Shown here piece after piece: positions 16,524 through 24,061 of a stretch of DNA of 32,716 nt; positions within the stretch are counted from its first letter, which is position 1; each line of letters opens with the position of its first letter. The notes below the pieces were generated by a model. It saw only the letters and a list, made by a program, of their open reading frames with translations, did no database searches and had not been told where the DNA came from. The translations under genes were made by a program, and so were the position numbers. Origin of the DNA: Burkholderia sp. 8Y (GTDB taxonomy: Bacteria; Pseudomonadota; Gammaproteobacteria; Burkholderiales; Burkholderiaceae); contig NZ_LR733533.1 in the NCBI RefSeq assembly GCF_902506145.1, positions 1-32,716 of the forward strand. Direction: 5' to 3'.

Positions 16524-17093
16524 ATGAAACCTACCGCTCTCTTACCAGCCTTATGCTGCATGTCACTGCTGGCGATATTGCCAGCCGTCGCGGCTGCCAG
16601 CGCCTTCACCGTCAATGTCGATGGGCTGAATCGCGGCCAGTTCGGAAACGAACACGTGTATGGCGGATTTGGCTGTCATGGCCAGAACGTCTCACCGCGC
16701 GTTTCTTGGTCTCACGTTCCGCCCGGAACGAAGAGCATCGTCGTCACGATACACGACCCCGATGCGCCCACCGGCGGTCTTGGCTGGACGCACTGGCAGG
16801 TGGCGAACATTCCGCCGTCTGAAACATCGATCGAAAAGGGTGCGTCGGGCGATGCCCGGCTGCTGCCCGCAGGCGCCATCGAGACGCTTACCGATTTTGG
16901 CGCGTCGGCTTATGGTGGACCGTGCCCTCCGCAAGGCGATTCTCATCGATACATCGTGACGGCCACGGCGCTGTCCGTGGCAAGCCTCGATGTCAAAGCG
17001 GAGTCGAGTCCCGCGCTCGTCGCCTATCAGATGCACGGCAAAGTCATCCGACAGGCGCGTTACGTGGCGCGCTATTACCGCTCACCGGAGTGA
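16524..17093 (+). CDS. Exported PEBP family protein (YbhB/YbcL type)
   Basis: A 189-residue phosphatidylethanolamine-binding-protein homologue. The ATG at 16524 gives a clear signal peptide (MKPTALLPALCCMSLLAILPAVAAASA), so it is periplasmic. The family core is present: VSPRVSWSHVPPGTKSIVVT, HDPDAPTGGLGWTHWQVANI with the ligand-pocket DPDAP and HW residues, and YGGPCPPQGDSHRYIVT. Bacterial members have no settled function; the eukaryotic ones include Raf kinase inhibitor proteins. An upstream in-frame start at 16482 would put 14 residues ahead of the signal peptide and is rejected. Probably co-transcribed with the MBL hydrolase. Confidence 0.9.
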   Translation: MKPTALLPALCCMSLLAILPAVAAASAFTVNVDGLNRGQFGNEHVYGGFGCHGQNVSPRVSWSHVPPGTKSIVVTIHDPDAPTGGLGWTHWQVANIPPSETSIEKGASGDARLLPAGAIETLTDFGASAYGGPCPPQGDSHRYIVTATALSVASLDVKAESSPALVAYQMHGKVIRQARYVARYYRSPE

Positions 17094-17218
17094 ACGGCGC
17101 AGCGGCGGGAAGTCGTCCGCGGCATCCCGCCGGCCCCAACGGCGGCCTGTGGCACCGTATCGATTCCTATGATTAAAACGCAGCCGGTTCGCAGCGGTGG
17201 AAAAATAACCTTCGTCTG

Positions 17219-17245
17219 TGTCACGAAGTGCGGCCCTCGCACGTC
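17219..17245 (+). promoter_or_regulatory. Candidate ECF41 sigma-factor promoter (bestrophin-sigma operon)
   Basis: TGTCACG (17219-17225), a spacer of exactly 16 nt, then CGTC (17242-17245). The ECF41 target promoter as I recall it is TGTCACA-N16-CGTC, so ten of eleven fixed bases match. The strand and place suit transcription of the bestrophin, sigma, CMD and cupin genes that follow. The site overlaps the GTG at 17218 that would otherwise be the longest bestrophin start, so that GTG would not be in the transcript. Confidence 0.72.
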
Positions 17246-17307
17246 TTGAAGACGACAACGCGGTCACCGTGACCGCTCACCCACGCAAGCCCGACCGAAC
17301 CCGCGAT

Positions 17308-18306
17308 ATGCATCTTGGCAGATCCTATCGGCTGACCGAATTTCTCTTCTGGACCCGCAGGCAGATATATGCCCTCCTGGTTTGCGGATCTGTGCCGGTG
17401 ATTCTCTACAAGTATGCGTCGATGAGGTGGCTGTCAGTGCCGCTTACGATAGTCGTTCTTCTAGGGACGGCGACATCATTCATCGTCGGTTTCAAGAACG
17501 TACAGACCTATAACCGCGCCGAGGACGCGCAGATCGTGTGGACATGCATCGTTGGCGTAAGCCGCCGATGGGGTCAGTTAGCCTGCGCGTTTCCGAATGA
17601 ACTCCGTGTGAGCCGGGAACTCGTTTTGCGGCATCTCGCCTGGCTCACCGCATTACGTTACGAACTGCGCAGTCCCCGTATCTGGGAAAGCATGAGCCGG
17701 CGCTTCAACCTCGAGTACCGCCGCCACTATCATGTCCCCGAGTGGGAATCCGCGCTCGGCGACGTTCTAAGCGATTATCTTTCGTCCTCGGAAACGGCTT
17801 GCGCGCTCGCATCGCGCTCGGCGACGGCCGCCATCTTGAGCATGCAGAGCGAGCACCTCAAGAGGCTGCATCGCGCGGGAGATCTCGATCTGTCGTTCTA
17901 TCTCGAGCTGCAACGCGCAGTCGGCGAGTTGATCGCGCTTCAGGCCAACGCCGAGCGGCTCAAGAACTTCCCTTACCCGCGTCAGTACGCAACAATCAGC
18001 GCATTGTTCGTGAGGTTCTTCTGTTTGCTGTTTCCGTTCGGGTTGTTGCAGGAATTCGACAAGCTCAACGACGTGATCAGCGGTCCGATGCACGGCAATA
18101 TGGTCTGGCTCGCCGTCCCGTTCAGCGTGATCGTGTCGTGGATGTACACGTCGCTGGCGCAGGTGGGAGAAAGCACGGAGAATCCGTTCGAAGGAAGCGC
18201 GAACGATGTTCCTATTTCGACGCTCTGCGCCACCCTGGAGGGCGATCTGCGCTCGATGCTCGGGGAGACGGTCGGGCACGCAACCCTTCCAACCATTGCA
18301 CTTTGA
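17308..18306 (+). CDS. Bestrophin-family channel protein
   Basis: From the ATG at 17308 the protein has 332 residues; a GTG at 17218 would add 30. The shorter form is preferred because the candidate ECF41 promoter covers 17219-17245, and because bestrophins usually begin close to the first helix (here LTEFLFWTRRQIYALLVCGSVPVI). No start here has a good ribosome binding site, so this stays uncertain. Family marks are NFPYPRQYATISALFVRFFCLLFPFG (pore-region helix), a second late helix (VWLAVPFSVIVSWMYTSL), and GESTENPFEGSANDVPI, the conserved ENPFxxxxNDxP turn. Bacterial bestrophins form pentameric ion channels in the inner membrane; ion choice cannot be read off. The sigma gene starts 34 bp downstream. 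Confidence 0.88.
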   Translation: MHLGRSYRLTEFLFWTRRQIYALLVCGSVPVILYKYASMRWLSVPLTIVVLLGTATSFIVGFKNVQTYNRAEDAQIVWTCIVGVSRRWGQLACAFPNELRVSRELVLRHLAWLTALRYELRSPRIWESMSRRFNLEYRRHYHVPEWESALGDVLSDYLSSSETACALASRSATAAILSMQSEHLKRLHRAGDLDLSFYLELQRAVGELIALQANAERLKNFPYPRQYATISALFVRFFCLLFPFGLLQEFDKLNDVISGPMHGNMVWLAVPFSVIVSWMYTSLAQVGESTENPFEGSANDVPISTLCATLEGDLRSMLGETVGHATLPTIAL

Positions 18307-18340
18307 CGCGAGCAAACCATCGGAATAGACGAGGGTAGCG

Positions 18341-19261
18341 ATGAACAAGGCGGTTCCAGCAAGCCCGGCCAACGACGATATCGACGACGCAACGCATTCG
18401 TTCAACACCTTGCGAAGACGCCTGCACGGCATTGCGTATCGCATGCTCGCGTCCGTCGCGGAAGCCGAGGATGTCGTGCAAGACGCGTGGCTTCGCTGGA
18501 ATTCCGCGTCCCGCGCGGACATCGACAATCCGGAGGCCTGGCTCGTCGCAGTCACCACGCGTTTGTCCATTGACAGGCTGAGAGCGGCCAAAGCACAACG
18601 CGAACACTACGCGGGAATCTGGCTGCCTGAGCCCTATGCAGTGGACGCGCCTGTCAGCCCAGAAGAAATCAAGGAGCGCGCCGACGATGTTTCCGTCGCC
18701 TTCTTGATGCTGCTGGAACGGCTCAGTCCGGACGCGCGCGCCGCGTTCCTGCTGCACGAAGTCTTCGATGTCGATTACGAGCACGTCGCCAAGACACTCG
18801 GCAAGTCGGAGGCGGCATGCCGTCAACTGGTCAGCAGAGCCAAGACGCAGTTGCGCGAAGGCCGTGCGCGCATCACTGTGCCCCGCGAAATCCATTTGCG
18901 CTTGCTGACGCAATTCGCCCGCGCGCTGGAATCGGGTGACTTCACAGCCATTCAGGGCCTGCTTGCGGAGGATGCCGTCCTCGTTGGCGACGGCGGCGGC
19001 CGCGTGCCGAGTTTTCCGAAGCCCATGGAGGGCGGCAGGCGCATCGCGCAACTCTTCTATGCCTCCAGGCTCCGCTTCAACGCCAAACTGCGCATGGAAC
19101 TGGCTGTACTCAACGGGCAATGGGCGCTGTTGCGATTCATCGAGGGGAAGCTCGAATCGGCGCAATCGTATGAGACTGACGGCGAGCGTATCGTGCGCAT
19201 CCTCGTGCAACGCAATCCCGACAAGCTGGTCAGGCTGGCCGCTGCCTTCGGCGGCTGCTGA
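18341..19261 (+). CDS. sigJ: ECF41-type RNA polymerase sigma factor (SigJ-like)
   Basis: A 306-residue extracytoplasmic-function sigma factor. Sigma region 2 is at about 20-90 (YRMLASVAEAEDVVQDAWLRW), region 4 at about 115-172 (LSPDARAAFLLHEVFDVDY and SEAACRQLVSRAKTQL). The C-terminal ~125 residues are a SnoaL/NTF2-like extension. All three ECF41 signatures are present: WLPEP (94-98) in the linker, DGGGR (217-221) and NPDKL (292-296) in the extension. In this group the fused extension takes the place of a separate anti-sigma factor, helping promoter binding but also holding activity down. GAGGG lies just before the ATG. The next gene is a CMD-family protein, the hallmark ECF41 partner, and two matching promoters lie nearby. 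The activating signal is unknown. Confidence 0.95.
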   Translation: MNKAVPASPANDDIDDATHSFNTLRRRLHGIAYRMLASVAEAEDVVQDAWLRWNSASRADIDNPEAWLVAVTTRLSIDRLRAAKAQREHYAGIWLPEPYAVDAPVSPEEIKERADDVSVAFLMLLERLSPDARAAFLLHEVFDVDYEHVAKTLGKSEAACRQLVSRAKTQLREGRARITVPREIHLRLLTQFARALESGDFTAIQGLLAEDAVLVGDGGGRVPSFPKPMEGGRRIAQLFYASRLRFNAKLRMELAVLNGQWALLRFIEGKLESAQSYETDGERIVRILVQRNPDKLVRLAAAFGGC

Positions 19262-19428
19262 CGTTCTTCGTACGGGCATCCGACACTCGATTGGTGCTGC
19301 GCGAGCAACACGGTGAGCCGCGGTGCATGGCTTCCGGCACTGTGCGGCGATACCTAACATGGTTGCGTACGGCATATCGCCGGCCCCGCTGCGCGGCGCA
19401 CGTGCAGCTCACTCTCGCTGGAGCAACC

Positions 19429-19908
19429 ATGACTCAACGCATCAATTACGTTCAACAATCGCCCGAGCTTTTCAAGAGATTCGTCTCGTTTGGCCTCGCG
19501 GTGAAGGAAAGCGGTATCGAGGCGTCAATCTGCGAACTCACGTCGCTGCGCGCATCGCAGCTCAACGGCTGCGGCTTCTGCGTCGACATGCACGTGAAGC
19601 AGGCCAGAATTCATGGGGAGCGCGAACTCCGCTTGCATCACGTGGCGATATGGCGCGAGTCGACGCTGTTTTCACCGCGTGAACGGGCCGCACTGGCGTG
19701 GACGGAAATCCTCACGAGACTGCCAGAGAACGGTGTGCCCGACGATCTGTTCGAGCACGTTCGCACCCAGTTCACCGACCAAGAGTTGTCGAACCTGACG
19801 TTTCACGTCATGGCGATCAACGGCTGGAACCGCGTGAACGTCGCATTCCGCACCGTGCCGGGATCGTCGGACTCCGCATTCGGGCTCGAGAAGGCGAACC
19901 TGACATGA
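19429..19908 (+). CDS. Carboxymuconolactone decarboxylase-family (AhpD-like) protein
   Basis: A 159-residue AhpD-fold protein; the ATG at 19429 has GGAG seven bases upstream. The redox centre E36-x11-C48-GF-C51-xxx-H55 (in SLRASQLNGCGFCVDMH) matches the AhpD/CMD peroxidase-like signature, pointing to a thiol-disulfide or peroxide-reducing role rather than true decarboxylation. Genes of this type are the usual partner and target of ECF41 sigma factors, and it follows the sigma gene by 167 bp. No separate ECF41 promoter was found in that gap, so it is probably read from the operon promoter at 17219-17245. The stop overlaps an ATG (ATGA at 19905-19908), but the better start of the next gene is further on. 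Confidence 0.92.
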   Translation: MTQRINYVQQSPELFKRFVSFGLAVKESGIEASICELTSLRASQLNGCGFCVDMHVKQARIHGERELRLHHVAIWRESTLFSPRERAALAWTEILTRLPENGVPDDLFEHVRTQFTDQELSNLTFHVMAINGWNRVNVAFRTVPGSSDSAFGLEKANLT

Positions 19909-19952
19909 CGATCAAGCGGGCACCTATCGTAAGCAAGCATGGAGGAACGTCC

Positions 19953-20348
19953 ATGACCGCATTCGCGAAGCTCGCCGTGATCGCTACAGCATGTCTCGCG
20001 CGAGCCGCACTCGCCGCTCCGGAGACCGCGGTTACGCCGCTGATGGAGAAGCCACTCGCGGACTATCCCGGCAAGGAAGCGTTGATGGTCACGGTGGTGT
20101 ATCCGCCTGGCGGTGCGGATCCAGTCCACGCGCATCACGCGCACGGTTTCATTTACGTGCTCGAAGGCTCGATTGTGATGGGCGTGAACGGCGGCAAGAC
20201 AGTGACGCTCGGACCTGGGCAGACGTTCTACGAGGGGCCGAACGATATACATACTGTCGGACGCAACGCGAGCAATACGCACCCCGCGAAGTTTCTCGTG
20301 CTGTTGCTCAAGGATGAGAAGGCGCCCGTTCTGGTGCCAGTGAAGTGA
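19953..20348 (+). CDS. Exported cupin-domain protein
   Basis: A 131-residue single-domain cupin. The ATG at 19953 has GGAGG seven bases upstream and yields a signal peptide (MTAFAKLAVIATACLARAALA), so export is likely. An earlier in-frame ATG (19905) overlaps the CMD stop but would mask the signal peptide. Cupin motif 1 is PVHAHHAHGFIYVLEGSIVMG with metal-ligand histidines and Glu. Motif 2 is represented by PGQTFYEGPNDIHTVGRN. It may bind a metal or a small molecule in the periplasm. As the last gene after bestrophin, sigma and CMD it is probably part of the same ECF41-driven unit. Confidence 0.88.
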   Translation: MTAFAKLAVIATACLARAALAAPETAVTPLMEKPLADYPGKEALMVTVVYPPGGADPVHAHHAHGFIYVLEGSIVMGVNGGKTVTLGPGQTFYEGPNDIHTVGRNASNTHPAKFLVLLLKDEKAPVLVPVK

Positions 20349-20393
20349 TGCATAGGTAGGCTCGCGGCCTGCCCGCAGAGGATGCGGCGGCCG

Positions 20394-20420
20394 CGTCACA
20401 ACTTGCTCGTGTCGAACGTC
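20394..20420 (+). promoter_or_regulatory. Second candidate ECF41 promoter, ahead of the LysR gene
   Basis: CGTCACA (20394-20400), exactly 16 nt, then CGTC (20417-20420). One base differs from the recalled TGTCACA-N16-CGTC consensus. It lies in the 106-bp gap after the cupin gene and points at the LysR start 34 bp further on, a normal leader length. Confidence 0.65.
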
Positions 20421-20454
20421 TTATAGGCGTGTTCCAACCTCGACTCGAGCAATC

Positions 20455-21435
20455 ATGTCCAACACTCAAACTCCGTTTCGTTCTGGCGGCGACGATTCGC
20501 TTGCCAGCAGCTTCGTCACGAGCTATGCGGGCGTCGTCGCCTTTCTGGCGGTTGCGAATGAAGGTAGCTTCGCACGAGCCAGCGACCGCCTGGGCATTGG
20601 CCGGTCCTCCGTGAGCCGCAATGTGCAGAAGCTGGAGGCGCAGCTCAATGCGCGCCTCTTCTTGCGTACGACGCGCAGCACATCTCTCACGCGCGAAGGG
20701 GAGTTGTTCTACCAGAACTGCCATCCCGGAGTTGAACGCATCGTGCAGGCGCTCGAGGACATGCGCGAATTGCGCAATGGACCGCCACGCGGACATCTTC
20801 GAATCTGTTCGACGACGAGCTTCGGCCGTGCGATCGTCGCGCCGCTCATGCGCGGCTTCAACGATGCCTTCCCCGAAATCACGGTTGAACTGCTGCTGAG
20901 TGATCATGCGGCCAACTTCACGGTGGACCGCATCGATGTCTCCTTCCGCGATGGGCGTGTGGAAGACAGCCAGGTCATAGCAAAGCAGCTCATACCGATG
21001 CGACTACTCGTCTGTGCATCGCCCGAGTATGCGCGCACCCACGGCTTGCCACGGGATCTGTCCGAGCTGACCGCGCATCGCTGCATCAATCTGCGAACGG
21101 CGTCGGGACGTATCGCGGATTGGGAATTCAGTGTCAATGGGGGCACGCAGAAGCTCGTACCCGCCGGCCGCCATACTTTCAACTGTGCCGATCTCGCACT
21201 GCAAGCCGTGCATGCAGGGCAGGGACTAGCACAGCTGCCTTCCTATCAGGTGTGCGAAGCGTTGCGCGCCGGGCGCCTCGTCGCCTGCCTGACGCAGTTT
21301 GCGCTGAACGACCGCGGACACTATCTCTGTTATCTCACTCGCAAGCATTTGCCATCGCGCATTCGCGTTTTCGTCGATTACATGACAGAACAGGTGCGCG
21401 CGCTCGACCTTCACTGCCTCGATGGAGCGTTGTAA
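20455..21435 (+). CDS. LysR-family transcriptional regulator
   Basis: A 326-residue LysR regulator. The helix-turn-helix covers about residues 27-86 (AVANEGSFARASDRLGIGRSSVSRNVQKLEAQLNARLF, then TTRSTSLTREGELFYQ). The ligand-binding domain has the usual order (GHLRICSTTSFGRAIVAPLM, FPEITVELLLSD, MRLLVCASPEYA, AVHAGQGLAQLPSYQVCEAL), closest to the pattern of LysR proteins near oxidoreductase genes. The length is normal for the family. It is the last gene of the sigma cluster and appears to have its own ECF41-type promoter, so it could pass the sigma response to further genes. Its effector and targets are unknown. Confidence 0.92.
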   Translation: MSNTQTPFRSGGDDSLASSFVTSYAGVVAFLAVANEGSFARASDRLGIGRSSVSRNVQKLEAQLNARLFLRTTRSTSLTREGELFYQNCHPGVERIVQALEDMRELRNGPPRGHLRICSTTSFGRAIVAPLMRGFNDAFPEITVELLLSDHAANFTVDRIDVSFRDGRVEDSQVIAKQLIPMRLLVCASPEYARTHGLPRDLSELTAHRCINLRTASGRIADWEFSVNGGTQKLVPAGRHTFNCADLALQAVHAGQGLAQLPSYQVCEALRAGRLVACLTQFALNDRGHYLCYLTRKHLPSRIRVFVDYMTEQVRALDLHCLDGAL

Positions 21436-21476
21436 TTGGCGCCTCGCGCTGACTGAGTCTTCGCGGGGGGGGAAGC

Positions 21477-21650
21477 ATGACGCCAAAGTCGTTCGATGCG
21501 ACAGATGATTCGGCCGGAGTTTCACGCAGCGACCGCCGTACTGCGTTGGCCCTGATCATTGCGATTCCAGTTTGGATTTACGACCTACGACGTCGCCGCG
21601 CCTATGAGCCGATCGCGGATTGTGCGCGGTGTGGGGCGGGTGCGCGATAA
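21477..21650 (+). CDS. Possible 57-residue single-helix membrane protein
   Basis: The frame runs from the ATG at 21477 to the TAA at 21648-21650. A G-rich tract (GGGGGGGG then AAGC) just before the ATG could serve as a ribosome binding site. The protein has a polar N-terminus, a hydrophobic stretch RTALALIIAIPVWIYDL and a positively charged RRRR after it. This fits one membrane helix with the basic end in the cytoplasm. The last part has two cysteines (CARC). No homologue is recognised, and chance remains possible. Confidence 0.38.
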   Translation: MTPKSFDATDDSAGVSRSDRRTALALIIAIPVWIYDLRRRRAYEPIADCARCGAGAR

Positions 21651-21705
21651 TGCAGGAGACATCGACTGCCGGTAAAACGGCGGGTCGAACTTCTGTGGAG
21701 GCCGG

Positions 21706-22509
21706 GTGGACATTCTGAAGCGTAACAATGTGCATGTTGACGGGACAGGAACGACAACCATGATGTTCGCGCATGGCTTTGGATGCGATCAGAACATGTG
21801 GCGGCATTTTGCGCCGGCCTTCTCTCAGCGATATCGCACGATTCTTTTTGATCTCGTCGGTAGCGGCGACTCGGACCTCACGGCCTACGACCGCGCGAAA
21901 TACAGCACCCTGCAAGGCCATGCTGACGACGTGCTGGAGATCGTCGAACAGTTCAGCACGGGCCCGATCATTTTCGTCGGTCACTCGGTCAGCACCATGA
22001 TCGGTATGCTGGCGGCAATCAAGTCGCCCGAGCAGTTCGCCGCGAACGTGATGATCGGCCCATCGCCGTCCTTTATCAACGACGCAAACTATGTGGGCGG
22101 GTTCGAGCGCAGCGACATCGAAGAGTTGCTGGACACGCTCGAAAGTAATTACCTCGGCTGGTCGAGCACGATGGCGCCCTCAGTCATGGGCGCCCCGGAA
22201 CAGCCGGAGCTTGCCCAGGAATTGACGAACAGTTTCTGCCGCACCGACCCGGACATCGCCAAGCATTTCGCGCGCGTGACTTTTCTGTCAGATCACCGCG
22301 CCGACCTTGCACGGGTGACGACGCCCACGCTGATCATTCAGTCGAACGACGATCTGCTCGCGCCCGTATCGGTTGGCGAATTCATGCGCGACATGATTCC
22401 GGGCAGCCGCCTCGCGATGGTCGAAAACGTAGGACATTGTCCGCATCTGAGTGCGCCCGGTCCGTGCATTGACGCCACTAAAGATTTCCTCAAACAACTG
22501 GCGCTTTGA
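21706..22509 (+). CDS. RsbQ-type alpha/beta hydrolase
   Basis: A 267-residue alpha/beta-hydrolase of the RsbQ/KAI2/D14 kind. It starts with GTG at 21706, with GGAGG four bases upstream. Family marks are FAHGFGCDQNMWRHFAPAF (oxyanion loop), RTILFDLVGSGDSDLTAYD, nucleophile Ser94 in VGHSVS, an acidic pair in QSNDDLLAP (D215/D216), and GHCPHLSAPG with the catalytic His. In Bacillus subtilis RsbQ works with the PAS-domain phosphatase RsbP in energy-stress sensing, probably by handling a small hydrophobic ligand; plant relatives are hormone receptors. Here the stop is one base from the start of a PAS hybrid kinase gene, so the two proteins should be made together. The ligand is unknown. Confidence 0.92.
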   Translation: MDILKRNNVHVDGTGTTTMMFAHGFGCDQNMWRHFAPAFSQRYRTILFDLVGSGDSDLTAYDRAKYSTLQGHADDVLEIVEQFSTGPIIFVGHSVSTMIGMLAAIKSPEQFAANVMIGPSPSFINDANYVGGFERSDIEELLDTLESNYLGWSSTMAPSVMGAPEQPELAQELTNSFCRTDPDIAKHFARVTFLSDHRADLARVTTPTLIIQSNDDLLAPVSVGEFMRDMIPGSRLAMVENVGHCPHLSAPGPCIDATKDFLKQLAL

Positions 22510-22510
22510 G

Positions 22511-24061
22511 ATGGACGGTACTCATCAACCCCTCTCTACGATGAGCGAGGCCTACGAGCACGCCCCATGCGGACTTGTCTCCACGACAACCGACGGCACC
22601 ATCGTGCGTGTCAACGCCACCTTCTGTCGCTGGACGGGTTATCAGGCAGACGAGCTTCTGGATCAGCGTCGCATCCAGGACCTGTTGACGATTGGCGGCA
22701 AGGTCTTTCAGCAGACGCATTTGGCTCCGTTGCTTCAGATGCAACGCTCCGTCGCTGAGGTCAAACTGGAGATTCGGCGCCGCGACGGTCGCAAGGTGCC
22801 GATGCTCATCAACGCCGTTCGGCGGACGGTCGGTGAAACCGAACAAGACGATTTCGCCTGCATCGTCGTCAACGATCGTCACAAGTACGAGGTAGAGCTT
22901 CTGCATGCTCGCCGGCAGGCGGAAGAGGCGCTTGAAGCGAGAACGGCCGCTGAAGAGGCGTTGCAGCGCGCAGACCGGCACAAGGATGAATTCCTCGCGA
23001 CGCTCGCCCATGAACTGCGCAATCCGCTGGCGCCGATTCAGGCCGCGGTCCGGCTGCTGACGAGGAAGGCGTTCGCCGACGAGCAACTGAATTGGTCCAC
23101 GCGCGTGCTCGAGCGTCAGGTGGCGCAGCTTGGCAGGCTAGTGGACGATATGCTCGACGTATCCCGGATTGCGGAAGGCAAGCTCGAAGTTCGCAAGCAA
23201 CGCATCAGTCTCGCGACGGCCATCGACCTTGCAGTCGAAGGCGTCAGGGATCTCATTCGTACGCAGTCGCATCACCTGCGTGTCGACCTGCCGGACGCGC
23301 CTCTGTTCGTGAACGCGGATCCGACGCGACTGACGCAGATCGTGCTCAACCTCCTGAACAACGCCGCCAAATACACGCCTCCCGGCGGGACGATCGATCT
23401 CGCTGTGCGTCGTGAAGGGGATGAGCTGGCCATGGCTGTACGCGACACGGGCATCGGCATTGCGCCAGAGCACCTCGACACACTGTTTGATATCTTCTCC
23501 CAGTTGCCCGAGGGCCATTCGCGGTCCGGCGGCGGCTTGGGCATTGGGCTCTCGCTCGTACGTGCGTTGACGGAGCAGCACGGTGGCACCGTCACGGTCA
23601 CGAGCGCAGGGGTCGGCATGGGCAGCGAATTCATCGTGCGCCTGCCGCTTTCATCGGATCAAACAATCGTTCAGAACAGCGATGCGCTCGATACATGGCC
23701 GCCACGCAGCAGACGCCGGATTCTCGTTGTCGACGACAGCGAAGATTCGGCCGTCAGCCTCGCGATGCTGCTCGAGGCTGACGACTACGAGACGCATACC
23801 GCCGCAGACGGCCATGCCGCGCTGCGTCTCGCGTTCGAATTTCAGGCCGACGTGCTGCTCGTGGACATCGGACTGCCCGACATGTCGGGCTACGATGTTG
23901 CCCGCCAAATCCTCCGCGATCCGCGAAGCAGCGGCATGTTGCTCATCGCGCTGACGGGATGGGCTCAGGAGCGCGATATTCAGGCGGCACGCGATGCGGG
24001 TTTCCATCATCACCTTGCCAAGCCAGTGGATTATCGTCAGTTGCTCCAAATCCTGAAGTAG
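22511..24061 (+). CDS. PAS-hybrid sensor histidine kinase with receiver domain
   Basis: A 516-residue cytoplasmic hybrid kinase, no membrane helix seen. Order: PAS domain (about 12-125, AYEHAPCGLVSTTTDGTIVR, FCRWTGYQADELL), coiled linker (about 125-158), HisKA with His167 in FLATLAHELRNPLAP, HATPase with N-box NLLNNAAKY (280-288), G1 RDTGIGIAPEH (311-321) and G2 GGGLGIGLSLV (340-350). A C-terminal receiver (403-516) has the acidic pair in VVDDS, phospho-acceptor D452 in LLVDIGLPDMSG and Lys504 in LAKP. The start is the ATG one base after the RsbQ-type hydrolase stop. I infer that the hydrolase passes a ligand or product to the PAS domain. No separate output regulator lies next door. Confidence 0.95.
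   Translation: MDGTHQPLSTMSEAYEHAPCGLVSTTTDGTIVRVNATFCRWTGYQADELLDQRRIQDLLTIGGKVFQQTHLAPLLQMQRSVAEVKLEIRRRDGRKVPMLINAVRRTVGETEQDDFACIVVNDRHKYEVELLHARRQAEEALEARTAAEEALQRADRHKDEFLATLAHELRNPLAPIQAAVRLLTRKAFADEQLNWSTRVLERQVAQLGRLVDDMLDVSRIAEGKLEVRKQRISLATAIDLAVEGVRDLIRTQSHHLRVDLPDAPLFVNADPTRLTQIVLNLLNNAAKYTPPGGTIDLAVRREGDELAMAVRDTGIGIAPEHLDTLFDIFSQLPEGHSRSGGGLGIGLSLVRALTEQHGGTVTVTSAGVGMGSEFIVRLPLSSDQTIVQNSDALDTWPPRSRRRILVVDDSEDSAVSLAMLLEADDYETHTAADGHAALRLAFEFQADVLLVDIGLPDMSGYDVARQILRDPRSSGMLLIALTGWAQERDIQAARDAGFHHHLAKPVDYRQLLQILK

Noticed and set aside
17218..17307. GTG at 17218 as the bestrophin start
   Set aside because: It overlaps the candidate promoter and has no ribosome binding site; kept only as an alternative.
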